Origin: Anaerolineae bacterium
GTDB lineage: Bacteria > Chloroflexota > Anaerolineae > JADYZS01
Reading direction: 5' to 3'
NCBI GenBank assembly: GCA_020853075.1
Contig: JADYZS010000058.1
Coordinates: forward strand, 1 to 17,308
DNA: 17,308 nucleotides
Shown: positions 1 to 7,677 of the stretch, in pieces
How positions within the stretch are numbered: the stretch's first letter is position 1
Layout of the letters: each line of letters begins with the position of its first letter
Notes under the pieces: model-generated
Told to the model about the DNA's origin: nothing
Seen by the model: the letters and a program-made list of their open reading frames with translations, nothing else
Databases searched by the model: none
Program-made: the position numbers and the translations under genes

Positions 1-2250
1 GCGGGAGACAGACCAGATCTGGCCGCCCGGCTGGTTGACGGCGGCGACGTTGAAGTCGTTGCCGTACTGGGCCAGGGTGAAGACGCTCGCGTTCCGCCAG
101 CCGACGATCAGGTTGGCGTTGGTAGCGGCGGTAGTCCCGCCCAGGTAATACTTGCTCGTCCCCGGCGTGGCGTTGGCATCCACCAGGAAGATGGTGAAAG
201 GCGTGTTGGCAAGCCAGGAGCCATCGTACGACATGAAGTTGCTGGCCGCGCCGTTGAAGCGCACCACCGGCTTGCCGTTGAGGATGCCCGCCTTGTAGGT
301 CGGCCTGTAATTGGCGGTGGCCTGAGAGGCGTTGTGGCCTGCGTCGCTGCTATCGGGCCAGGAGGCGACGGGGTTGCCGTCGCTCAGTTGCAGGGCATCG
401 GCCTTGAGCCACAACTTCAGGCCGCCGATGGCCGACGGCTGCCAGCCGGTAGGCGTGGGCAGGGGTGCGTACGTCTGTGTCGGTGTCGCCGTCGGTGTCC
501 GGGTGGCGGTGGGCGTCCTGGTCGGTGTGCGGCTGGGGGTCGGCGTCGGCGTGAGGACTAAGACCTCAAAATCAGCCGACATGGTGCTGGCGCAACTGGC
601 GCTGATGTTCGTCACGCTCACGCCGCTGGCGCCCCCGCTGTAAAGGACGCTGCCGGGGTTTGAGGAGCCGTTGAAGGTCGTTTTGCTGGTGCTCCCTGGG
701 AAGGGGTCACCCGTGTCGCCCCGGTCCGATTGGTTGTCCAGGTCGTTCAGGCCGTCGGCCTCTTCCAGGTCCACCAATTTGCGGGTCTCGTCGGCGTTGG
801 CCGAGTTGGTGGCGGTGCGGGTCTCGTCAATGTGCCATATAAGGAAGCCGCAGCCCGGCAGCCCGGCGTCGTAGCCGGTCTTCTGCCGGTTCTCCACCAG
901 GAAGTATTCCCCTGTGCCAGAGTAGTTGTAGAAGAGCCAGTCCACCCCCTCCGGGTTATCCCGCAGTTGAATCACCTGTTGGTTCGTCTCTACCTGTTGC
1001 AGTTGCACGCCCGCCTGCGTGCCGGTCACCTGGGTAGGGGTCAGCCACCCTTGATACCACTTGAGGAAGGCGTCGGGATGGCCGGGCTTGGAGCCGGAGT
1101 AGCCGGTGGTGTAGAGCCAACTGCCGGAACCCATGATGCTCCAATAGCCCACCCCCTCGGAGCCGCCGTTGGTATCGTAGAGGTCGGGCCAACCCAGGTC
1201 GTGGCCCAACTCGTGGGCCATGATACCGATGGTCGCCATGTGGCCGGAAGTGGGGCTGGCGCAGTTGGTGTTTTGGTGCCATTCGCCGAACTGGCTGTAG
1301 CCCGCGCCGCCGACGTACACGCCGTCCAGGAGTTGAGAGGAGATGGACCAATGGTGGCCCCAGACCCTGGGCGTGCAGGCCGAAGCGCCACCGTAACTCA
1401 TCTCGTAACCAGCGACGATGACGAAGAGTTCCAATTCATCCGTTGAAAGGTAATCGTCCCCATTCGTGTCAAAGGCGGCGTAGTTGATGTGAGGGTCGGC
1501 GGCGATGAGGGCATCGCGCACGATCTCCTGGTTGTCTCCGCCGGTGCTGCTCCCCGTGTTGGGGTGGTTATAGCCGAGGTTCAGCCAGCCGATGACACCG
1601 TCGTTGGCGGTGCCGTGGCTCTCCGTCACCGGGTTGAAGTGGAGTTGGCCGTAGGATACCTCTTCGTAGTAATCCTTCACGCTGTCGGTCGCGCCAAAGA
1701 ACGCGTTGCTCCAGTCGGTGGCCGTGCTTCCCACCGCGGCCTGGTCGCTGAACGACGCCAGGAGCACCAGGATCTTGCGGTTCCCGATGGCTCCGGCGGA
1801 GGCGCGCGGGCCGGAAGGTGAAAGGGGGAAGCGGTTGGGGCTCACGCTCTGGGCCGCATCGCGCAGATGCTTGGGGAGGCCGGTAGGCGCATCCCGGCCG
1901 GGGCGGAGCGCGCTGGGCGACAGGCGGCCAGCGGCATCGGCGGCGGCGTAGTGCCAGAAGCCCGTTTTCTGATCCAGGAGGATGGTGTAGCCCTGGGTTG
2001 TCTCGTGGCCGTTGTTCCACTCGTCGCCGAAGACGATGGCATCAAAAACGGTTCCGTCGGGCTGCGTCAATTGGATGACGTCGGGAGCAGCGGGGACGGC
2101 GAAGGCCGGTTGCGCGCCCACGAGAAGGAACATGATTGCCAGAACGAGGCTAATGAGAAAGAGGGGGGACTTCACGCAACGCAACCAGGTGAGGCGGGGC
2201 CGGAGGGCGGCCCGGACACTGGCGGGGGCGAGCGGTTCGGGTACGTTCAT
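1..2250 (-). CDS. Secreted M6-family zinc metallopeptidase with Thr-Pro linker and LamG-like module (3' end cut by window edge)
   Basis: An uninterrupted frame of 750 codons runs off the left edge. The start is ATG 2248-2250 with AGAGGA 7 nt upstream. Residues 1-51 form a signal peptide (basic stretch, hydrophobic core, AQPAFA cleavage region), so the protein is exported. About 52-150 looks like a propeptide. The catalytic domain carries HELGHDLGWPD at 346-356, which fits HExxHxxGxxD, so H346, E347, H350 and D356 are the likely zinc and catalytic residues. M373 in WSIMGSGSW is the likely Met-turn. DTNGDDYLSTDE at 261-272 looks like a calcium-binding EF-hand loop, and DPFPG begins at D515. These are features of the InhA/M6 peptidase family. 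A Thr-Pro linker (about 567-600) leads to a LamG-like beta-sandwich (from 602) of the same type as the five modules in the next gene upstream. It probably degrades extracellular protein, with the LamG part binding glycans or surfaces (inferred). Substrate is unknown, and more modules may lie beyond the edge. Confidence 0.9.
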   Translation of the reverse strand, partial: MNVPEPLAPASVRAALRPRLTWLRCVKSPLFLISLVLAIMFLLVGAQPAFAVPAAPDVIQLTQPDGTVFDAIVFGDEWNNGHETTQGYTILLDQKTGFWHYAAADAAGRLSPSALRPGRDAPTGLPKHLRDAAQSVSPNRFPLSPSGPRASAGAIGNRKILVLLASFSDQAAVGSTATDWSNAFFGATDSVKDYYEEVSYGQLHFNPVTESHGTANDGVIGWLNLGYNHPNTGSSTGGDNQEIVRDALIAADPHINYAAFDTNGDDYLSTDELELFVIVAGYEMSYGGASACTPRVWGHHWSISSQLLDGVYVGGAGYSQFGEWHQNTNCASPTSGHMATIGIMAHELGHDLGWPDLYDTNGGSEGVGYWSIMGSGSWLYTTGYSGSKPGHPDAFLKWYQGWLTPTQVTGTQAGVQLQQVETNQQVIQLRDNPEGVDWLFYNYSGTGEYFLVENRQKTGYDAGLPGCGFLIWHIDETRTATNSANADETRKLVDLEEADGLNDLDNQSDRGDTGDPFPGSTSKTTFNGSSNPGSVLYSGGASGVSVTNISASCASTMSADFEVLVLTPTPTPSRTPTRTPTATRTPTATPTQTYAPLPTPTGWQPSAIGGLKLWLKADALQLSDGNPVASWPDSSDAGHNASQATANYRPTYKAGILNGKPVVRFNGAASNFMSYDGSWLANTPFTIFLVDANATPGTSKYYLGGTTAATNANLIVGWRNASVFTLAQYGNDFNVAAVNQPGGQIWSVSR

Positions 2251-2332
2251 AGGGTTATCCTCTGCCTACGTAAGTCGTGTGCCCTGCCTGGCCCTCGTTG
2301 CTGGCATCCATGCCAACTGGTTTGACGAAGGA

Positions 2333-2444
2333 TGCAAGCGCACCAACCCCCGTTTCTACAGTATCACACACTGGATTGCCAGAATCAATGGGTATTATTG
2401 CCTATTGGCGGGGGTAAAAAGGTGTGAAAATGTGCCGATGCGTG
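2333..2444. repeat. Conserved upstream block, copy 1 (pairs with 7505-7613)
   Basis: The roughly 110 bp here match 7505-7613 with scattered substitutions and a short indel. Perfectly shared stretches include TGCAAGCGCACCAACC, AATCAATGGGTA, GCGGGGG and ATGTGCCG. The block covers the promoter, the DNA upstream of its -35 box and the first part of the transcribed leader. The rest of the 2251-2583 intergenic region holds only the leader of the M6 gene, about 75 bp in which nothing is recognised, and the hairpin at 2521-2557. Conservation beyond the core boxes suggests regulator binding sites as well as common ancestry. Confidence 0.75.
2360..2388 (-). promoter_or_regulatory. Sigma70-type promoter of the M6 peptidase gene
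   Basis: On the minus strand, -35 TTGATT (2388-2383) is followed by a 17-bp spacer and -10 GATACT (2365-2360). The predicted transcription start is near 2353, giving a leader of about 100 nt. The call is strengthened because the same boxes with the same spacing lie upstream of the neighbouring LamG gene, inside a conserved block. It is an inference from sequence; no transcript data are available. Confidence 0.65.
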
Positions 2445-2520
2445 GCCTGGTGTATCTAGCAAACGCAGGTGACTGCGGGCAGAAACGGGGAGTCGCGATC
2501 TCTCTATGCAAAGCCCCCAT

Positions 2521-2557
2521 CCTGCCCTCCCCAGTTCATCTTACGGGGGAGGGCAGG
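2521..2557 (-). terminator. G/C-rich hairpin downstream of the five-LamG gene
   Basis: CCTGCCCTCCCC (2521-2532) and GGGGAGGGCAGG (2546-2557) form a perfect 12-bp stem with a 13-nt loop, 27 bp past the stop codon of the minus-strand LamG gene. No T-tract follows it in the direction of transcription, so it may be a weak or factor-dependent terminator or a 3'-end stabiliser. It also resembles the CCCTC...GAGGG palindromes at 15804-15823 and 16595-16698, so it may be a dispersed repeat that has taken on that role. Confidence 0.5.
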
Positions 2558-2583
2558 GGTGGGGCTGAGGCGACGCGCGCCGG

Positions 2584-5500
2584 TCAGGGCGCCACGGTGA
2601 TGCCGTACTTGCTGCCGAGATAGGCCTCCACCGTCTGCCGCTCAGAGGGTGTGAGGGCCTTGTTATAGATGAGGATCTCGGCAATGTCGGTGTTGAGGTA
2701 ACTCATGCCGTACCTGCCGATGCGGGCACCGGCGTTGCTGGTCAGGAGGACGGTGTTCGCGTCGGAACCCTTGCTGACGCCGTTCTGCCAGATCTCCCGC
2801 CCCGATGTAGAGCGCAGCAGAGACCAGATTTGTCCACCGGATTGTTTGGTAGCTGCCACGTTGAGGTCGTTGTTGTATTGGGCCAGGGTGAAAGACGTAC
2901 TGGTGCGCCAGCCGACGATGAGGTTGCTGTTGGCGGTCACCCCCGTCCCGGCCAGCATATACTTGCTGCTCCCCGTGGTGGTGTTGGCATCCACGATGAA
3001 GATGGTGAAAGCCGTGTTGGCGAGCCAGGTCCCGTCATAGTCCAGGTAGGTGCTGCCGGAGGCAGAGAAGCGGACGGCGGGCTTGCCGTTGAGGATGTTG
3101 GTCTTGAAGGTGGGCCGGTAGGAGGCGGTTCCCTGGGTGGCATGGTGGCCGGAGCCGCTGCTATCTGTCCAGGTCTGCACGGGGTCGCCGTCGTTCAGGG
3201 CCAACGAGTCGGCCCTGAGCCACAGTTGCAGGTTGCCGATGTTGGAAGGGAGCCAGCCGGTCGGCGTGGGCGATGGTGTCGGCGTCTCCGTGGGCGTGGC
3301 CGTGACCGTCGGTGTCGGCGTCACGGTCGGCGTCGCCGTAGGGGTTGTCGGCGTTGTCGGGGTGGCCGTCGGTGTCTCCGTCGGGGTGGCCGTGGGCGTC
3401 GGGGGTGGTGTCGGCGTGGCCGTCGGCGTACTCGTGCCGGCTTCCCACGGCGTCTCCGTTGGTGTCGGCGTCAGGGTCGCGGTCGGTGTTCTCGTCGGCG
3501 TCGGCGTGGGCGTAGGATTACCGATGGCGAGACCATATTTGCTGCCCAGGTAGTCCTCAACGCTTTGCCGCTCGGACGGTGTGAGGGCCTTGTCGTAAAT
3601 GAGGATCTCGGCGATGTCGGTATTGATGTAGGTCGTGCCGAAGCGCCCGATGCGGGCTCCGGCGTTGCTGGTCAGGAGCACCGCGTTGGCGTCAGACCCC
3701 TTGCTGACGCCGTTCTGCCAGATCTCCCGCCCCGATGTAGAGCGCGGCAGCGACCAGACCTGACCGCCGGTCTGGTTGGTCGCGGCCACGTTGAAGTCGT
3801 TGCTGTATTGGGCGAGGGTGAAGGCTCCGCTGGTGCGCCAGCCGGCGATAAGGTTGCTGTTGGCGGTCACTCCCGTCCCGGCCAGGAAGTATTTGCTGCT
3901 CCCCGGTACGGTGTTGGCATCCACGATGAAGACGGTGAAAGCCGTGTTGGCAAGCCAGGTACCATCGTAGTCCATAGAGGTACTACCGGCAGCGGAGAAG
4001 CGGATGGCCGGTTTGCCGTTGAGGATGCCGGTCTTGAAGGTAGGCCGGTAGGAGGCGGTTCCCTGGGTGGCGTCGTGGCCGGAGCCGCTGTTGTCTGTCC
4101 AGGTCTGCACCGGGTCGCCGTCGTTCAGGGCCAACGAGTCGGCCTTGAGCCACAGCTGCAGATTGCCGATCTGATAGGGCTGCCAGCCGGTGGGCGTGGG
4201 CGATGGCGTCGGCGTCTCGGTGGGCGTGGCCGTCGGCGTGGCGGTCGGTGTTTCCGTGGGCGTCGCCGTCGGTGTTGCTGTCTCCGTCGGCGTCGCGGTA
4301 GGCGGTATCGTCGGCGTCTCGGTGGGCGTATCTGTGGGCGTCGCGGTCGGTGTTGCCGTGGGCGTTGCTGTCGCTGTCGGCGTCTCTGTCGGTGTTGCCG
4401 TCTCCGTCGGTGTCGGCGTCAGGGTCGGCGTTGCGGTGGGTGGTAGCGTCGGTGTCTCCGTCGGCGTTTCCGTCGGTGTCGGTGTCTCGGTAGGAGTGAC
4501 CGCCAGCGTCTCCGTGGCCGTGGGCGTCGCCGTCGGTGTTTCTGTGGGTGTTACCGTCGGCGTCAGAGTCGGCGTCGGAGTCGGGGTCTCCGTCGGAGTT
4601 GCCGTCGGAGTTGGCGTCTCGGTCGGCGTTGCGGTTGGCGTTTCGGTGGGTGTGGCCGTCGGTGTCGGTGTAGAGGTATCAACGGTTATGTTGTACTTAG
4701 CGCTGAGGTAGGCCTCAATGGTTTGCCGCTCGGATGGTGTGAGGGCTTTGTCGTAAATGAGGATCTCGGCGATGTCGGCGTTCAGGAAACTGGAGCCGAA
4801 GCGCCCGATGCGGGCTCCGGCGTTGCTGGTCAGGAGCACCGCGTTGGCGTCGGAACCCTTGCTGACGCCGTTCTGCCAGATTTCTCTCCCCCACGTGGCC
4901 CGCAGCAGCGACCAGATTTGTCCACCGGATTGGTTGATGGCGGCCACGGTAAAGTCATTGTTGTATTGGGCGAGGGTGAAGCCGCCGCTGGTGCGCCAGC
5001 CGGCGATGAGGTTGCTGTTGGCGGTCACTCCCGTCCCGGCCAGGTAGTATTTGCCGCTCCCCGTGGTGGTGTTGGCATCCACGATGAAGACGGTGAAGGG
5101 CGTGTTGGCGAGCCAGGTGCCGTCGTAATCCAGGCTGCTTGTGTCGGCCGAGGCGAAACGGACGGCGGGCTTGCCGTTGAGGATGTTGGTCTTGAAGGTG
5201 GGCCGGTAGGAGACGGTTCCCTGGGTAGCATCGTGGCCGGAACCGCTGCTATCGGGCCAGGTCTGCACGGGGTCGCCGTCGTTCAGGGCCAACGAGTCGG
5301 CTTTGAGCCACAATTGCATGTTGCCGATTTGGTAGGGCTGCCAGCCGGTGGGCGTGGGCGATGGCGTCGGCGTCTGGGTGGGCGAGGTCGCCGTTGTGGG
5401 TGTAGAGGTGGGCGTCCGGGTTGGCGTGGGCGATGGCGTCGGCGTCGGTGTAGAGGTAGGGCCGCCGGTGGTGAGGCCATATTTGTTGGCGAGGTATCCC

Positions 5501-7416
5501 TCCACGGTCTGTCGTTGAGAGGGTGTGAGGGCCTGGTTGTAAATGATGATCTCGGCGATGTCGGTGTTGATGTAGGTCGTGCCGTACCTGCCGATGCGGG
5601 CCCCGGCGTAACTGTTCAGGAGCGCGGTGTTGGCATCGGAGCCTCTGCTGATGCCGTTCTGCCAGATCTCCCTGCCGGTGCTGGCGCGCAGCAGCGACCA
5701 GATCTGGCCGCCGGACTGGTTAGTGGCGGCCACGTTGAAGTCGTTGTTGTATTGGGCCAGGGTGAAGGAGCCGGTAGTGCGCCAGCCAGCAATGAAGTTG
5801 CTGTTGGCGGTCACTCCCGTCCCGGCCAGGAAGTATTTGCCGCTCCCCGGTACGGTGTTGGCATCCACGATGAAGACGGTGAAAGGCGTGTTGGCGAGCC
5901 AGGTGCCGTCGTAGTCCATAGAGGTACTACCGGCAGCGGAGAAGCGGACGGCGGGTTTGCCGTTGAGGATGTTGACCTTGAAGGTAGGCCGGTAGGAGAC
6001 GGTTCCCTGGGTGGCATGGTGGCCGGAGCCGCTGTTGTCTGTCCAGGTCTGCACCGGGTCGCCGTCTTCCAGATCCAGAGAGTCGGCCTTGAACCACAGT
6101 TGCAGACTGTCTATATCGGGAGGTTGCCAGCCGGAAGAAGTTGGGGTCGGCGTGGCCGTGACCGATAGGGTCGGCGTGCGGGTGGGCGTCGCCGTGCGGG
6201 TGGGGGTGGGGGTCGCGGTACGCGTCGGCGTGGCCGTGACCGACATGGTCGGCGTGCGGGTGGGTGTGGGCGTAGAAGTAGCGGGGGCGAAGGAGATACC
6301 GTACTTGCTGCTGAGGTAGGCTTCGGCGATTTGCCGCTCGGAAGGCGTCAGGGCCCTGTCGTACATGAGGATCTCGGCGATGTCGGTATCGGTGTAGTTC
6401 ATGCCGAAGCGGGCAATCCAGGCGCCCAGGTTGCTGGCTACCAGCGTGCTCTCGGAGTTAGAGCCTTTCAAGGCCCCGTTCTGCCAGATCTCCCTGCCTG
6501 ACGTGGAGCGGACGACTGACCAAACCTGGCCGTCGGGCCGGTTGGTGGCGGCCACGTTGAAGTCGTTGTTGTATTGGGCCAGGGTGAAGACGCTGCCGGA
6601 ACGCCAGCCGACGATGACGTTATGGTTGGTGGTTACGCCAGTGCCGGCCAGGAAATACTTCGCGCTCCCCGTTGTCGTATTGACATCTACGATGAAGATG
6701 GTGAAGGGCGTGTTGGCGAGCCAGGTGCCGTCGTAATCCAGGTAGTTGGCGTTGGCGGCGGTGAAGCGGACGACCGGCTTGCCGTTGAGGATGTTGGCCT
6801 TGATGGGACGACGGTAGGAGTCGGTGGCCTGGGTAGCATCGTGTGCGGACCCGCTGCTCTCTGTCCAGTGCTGCACCGGGTCGCCGTCTTCCAGGTCCAG
6901 AGAGTCGGCCTTGAGCCACAGTTTCAGGTTGCCGAGGCTCACAGGGTTCCACAGGGTAGGCGTGGGCGTCGGCGTGTACATGGACGTAGCGGTGGGCGTC
7001 GGCGTGGCCGTCGGGGTATCCGTCGGCGTGGGTGTTGGCGTCTTGGTCGGCGTCGGTGTCGGTGTATTCGTCGGCGTGGGCGTCGACGTCCTGGTCGGCG
7101 TGGCCGTCGGGGTCTTGGTGGGCGTTCTGGTAAAGGTTGGTGTCCTGGTTGGCGTTCTTGTCGGCGTGGCCGTCGGGGTCTTGGTGGGCGTTCTGGTAAA
7201 GGTTGGTGTCCTGGTTGGCGTTTTAGTGCGTGTGGGAGTCTTGGTCGGCGTTGGGGTGTTTGTCGGCACGGCAGGGGCCGCGAAGAGCGGCTGCGCGCTG
7301 AGATGGAGTAGCATAACCGCCAGGAAGAGACTAACCAGAAACAGGGGAGACCGCGCGCCGCGCCACCAGGCGAGACGAGGACGCGGGCCTGTGATGGTGA
7401 GCGTTTTAGATGTCAT
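2584..7416 (-). CDS. Secreted protein with five LamG-like modules joined by long Thr-Pro linkers
   Basis: 1610 residues. ATG at 7416 is preferred over an in-frame upstream ATG at 7560, because 7560 lies inside the predicted -35 box. AAAGGA lies 11 nt upstream. A signal peptide (residues 1 to about 47, ending QPLFAA) closely resembles that of the M6 peptidase. The rest is modular: LamG/concanavalin A-like beta-sandwiches at about 155-377, 429-652, 691-913, 1077-1300 and 1387-1610, each 223-224 residues. They begin near LQLWLKADSL, include DYDGTWLANTPFT, and end with ALTPSERQ...YL.SKYGI. Thr-Pro linkers occupy 48-154, 378-428, 653-690, 914-1076 and 1301-1386. No catalytic motif and no C-terminal anchor (LPxTG, SLH, type IX) is visible. 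LamG-like folds commonly bind glycans or mediate adhesion, so a surface or matrix protein is inferred. Linkers are probably O-glycosylated and extended (inferred). Confidence 0.88.
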   Translation of the reverse strand: MTSKTLTITGPRPRLAWWRGARSPLFLVSLFLAVMLLHLSAQPLFAAPAVPTNTPTPTKTPTRTKTPTRTPTFTRTPTKTPTATPTRTPTRTPTFTRTPTKTPTATPTRTSTPTPTNTPTPTPTKTPTPTPTDTPTATPTPTATSMYTPTPTPTLWNPVSLGNLKLWLKADSLDLEDGDPVQHWTESSGSAHDATQATDSYRRPIKANILNGKPVVRFTAANANYLDYDGTWLANTPFTIFIVDVNTTTGSAKYFLAGTGVTTNHNVIVGWRSGSVFTLAQYNNDFNVAATNRPDGQVWSVVRSTSGREIWQNGALKGSNSESTLVASNLGAWIARFGMNYTDTDIAEILMYDRALTPSERQIAEAYLSSKYGISFAPATSTPTPTRTPTMSVTATPTRTATPTPTRTATPTRTPTLSVTATPTPTSSGWQPPDIDSLQLWFKADSLDLEDGDPVQTWTDNSGSGHHATQGTVSYRPTFKVNILNGKPAVRFSAAGSTSMDYDGTWLANTPFTVFIVDANTVPGSGKYFLAGTGVTANSNFIAGWRTTGSFTLAQYNNDFNVAATNQSGGQIWSLLRASTGREIWQNGISRGSDANTALLNSYAGARIGRYGTTYINTDIAEIIIYNQALTPSQRQTVEGYLANKYGLTTGGPTSTPTPTPSPTPTRTPTSTPTTATSPTQTPTPSPTPTGWQPYQIGNMQLWLKADSLALNDGDPVQTWPDSSGSGHDATQGTVSYRPTFKTNILNGKPAVRFASADTSSLDYDGTWLANTPFTVFIVDANTTTGSGKYYLAGTGVTANSNLIAGWRTSGGFTLAQYNNDFTVAAINQSGGQIWSLLRATWGREIWQNGVSKGSDANAVLLTSNAGARIGRFGSSFLNADIAEILIYDKALTPSERQTIEAYLSAKYNITVDTSTPTPTATPTETPTATPTETPTPTATPTETPTPTPTLTPTVTPTETPTATPTATETLAVTPTETPTPTETPTETPTLPPTATPTLTPTPTETATPTETPTATATPTATPTATPTDTPTETPTIPPTATPTETATPTATPTETPTATPTATPTETPTPSPTPTGWQPYQIGNLQLWLKADSLALNDGDPVQTWTDNSGSGHDATQGTASYRPTFKTGILNGKPAIRFSAAGSTSMDYDGTWLANTAFTVFIVDANTVPGSSKYFLAGTGVTANSNLIAGWRTSGAFTLAQYSNDFNVAATNQTGGQVWSLPRSTSGREIWQNGVSKGSDANAVLLTSNAGARIGRFGTTYINTDIAEILIYDKALTPSERQSVEDYLGSKYGLAIGNPTPTPTPTRTPTATLTPTPTETPWEAGTSTPTATPTPPPTPTATPTETPTATPTTPTTPTATPTVTPTPTVTATPTETPTPSPTPTGWLPSNIGNLQLWLRADSLALNDGDPVQTWTDSSGSGHHATQGTASYRPTFKTNILNGKPAVRFSASGSTYLDYDGTWLANTAFTIFIVDANTTTGSSKYMLAGTGVTANSNLIVGWRTSTSFTLAQYNNDLNVAATKQSGGQIWSLLRSTSGREIWQNGVSKGSDANTVLLTSNAGARIGRYGMSYLNTDIAEILIYNKALTPSERQTVEAYLGSKYGITVAP
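2587..6954 (-). repeat. Five large intragenic LamG-coding repeats
   Basis: Five copies of a roughly 670-bp unit lie near 6286-6954, 5461-6132, 4678-5346, 3517-4188 and 2587-3258. They are highly similar in nucleotide sequence, for example around the segments coding for GREIWQNG and NILNGKPAVRF. The linkers between them vary in length (about 38-163 codons) and composition. A sixth, partial copy sits at 1-447 in the M6 peptidase gene. The pattern points to intragenic duplication, possibly with gene conversion. Confidence 0.85.
4189..4680 (-). repeat. Longest Thr-Pro linker: 6-bp-periodic low-complexity DNA
   Basis: About 164 codons (residues 914-1076) consist almost wholly of TPTxTP units with x mostly Ala, Glu or Pro, which gives 6- and 12-bp periodic GC-rich DNA. 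This linker has about 14 Glu, one Asp and no Lys or Arg. The first linker of the same protein is basic instead. The opposite strand reads as Val-Gly repeats, which are an artefact of the periodicity. Confidence 0.8.
7091..7222 (-). repeat. Near-perfect 66-bp tandem duplication in the first Thr-Pro linker
   Basis: Positions 7091-7156 and 7157-7222 are identical except for one base (CTGG versus CTTG at the left end). The unit is 22 codons, so the duplication stays in frame and adds one block of the TRTPTFTRTPTKTPTATP type. Near-identity at synonymous sites implies a recent slippage or unequal-crossover event. Confidence 0.9.
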
Positions 7417-7504
7417 TGAGAAAAGAGTCCTTTGCACACACCGAATCGTACGGTCTGCCCGACCCCCGGCACTTGCGCCCATACCAAACGAACGGGACGT
7501 AGGC

Positions 7505-7613
7505 TGCAAGCGCACCAACCTCCGTTTTGACAGTATGACATATTGTTTTACCGGAATCAATGGGTACTTTTGCCTATTTGCGGGGGATAAATATCAAATG
7601 TGCCGCCGCGCGG
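7505..7613. repeat. Conserved upstream block, copy 2 (pairs with 2333-2444)
   Basis: This is the partner of the block upstream of the M6 peptidase gene. It holds the promoter of the LamG gene on the minus strand and reaches toward the divergent gene starting at 7678. Just beyond the homologous core is a 10-bp palindrome, GCCGCGCGGC (7603-7612). No convincing promoter could be picked for the divergent plus-strand gene; a weak candidate (TTGCCT 7570-7575, TATCAA 7592-7597, 16-bp spacer) lies within this block. Confidence 0.75.
7532..7560 (-). promoter_or_regulatory. Sigma70-type promoter of the five-LamG gene
   Basis: On the minus strand, -35 TTGATT (7560-7555), a 17-bp spacer and -10 CATACT (7537-7532). 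The predicted start near 7525 gives a leader of about 109 nt to ATG 7416. The -35 box is identical to that at 2383-2388 and the -10 box differs by one base. This placement rules out translation from the in-frame ATG at 7560. Confidence 0.65.
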
Positions 7614-7677
7614 CGCAAAGGGAACATATCCCCCTGAGGGCTCGTGCGTCTATTAAGTAGAGAGTGGAGGCCTTGAC

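Noticed and set aside
730..1446. Plus-strand open frame opposite the M6 peptidase gene
   Set aside because: It is a shadow of the metallopeptidase frame, which contains HExxH, the Met-turn and a calcium loop on the minus strand.
4189..4680. A CRISPR-like or minisatellite array suggested by periodic repeats
   Set aside because: The periodicity is codon-based (TPTxTP) within an open frame, with no spacer-repeat alternation.
4190..4711. Plus-strand frames reading as long Val-Gly repeats (also at 3137-3553, 6011-6319 and 6824-7660)
   Set aside because: They are antisense readings of the Thr-Pro linkers. The minus-strand frame has a signal peptide and recognisable LamG domains, whereas these have none.
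7417..7560. N-terminal extension of the LamG protein to ATG 7560
   Set aside because: The predicted -35 and -10 boxes lie within it, it would place the signal peptide about 48 residues internally, and the paralogous M6 gene has no such extension.
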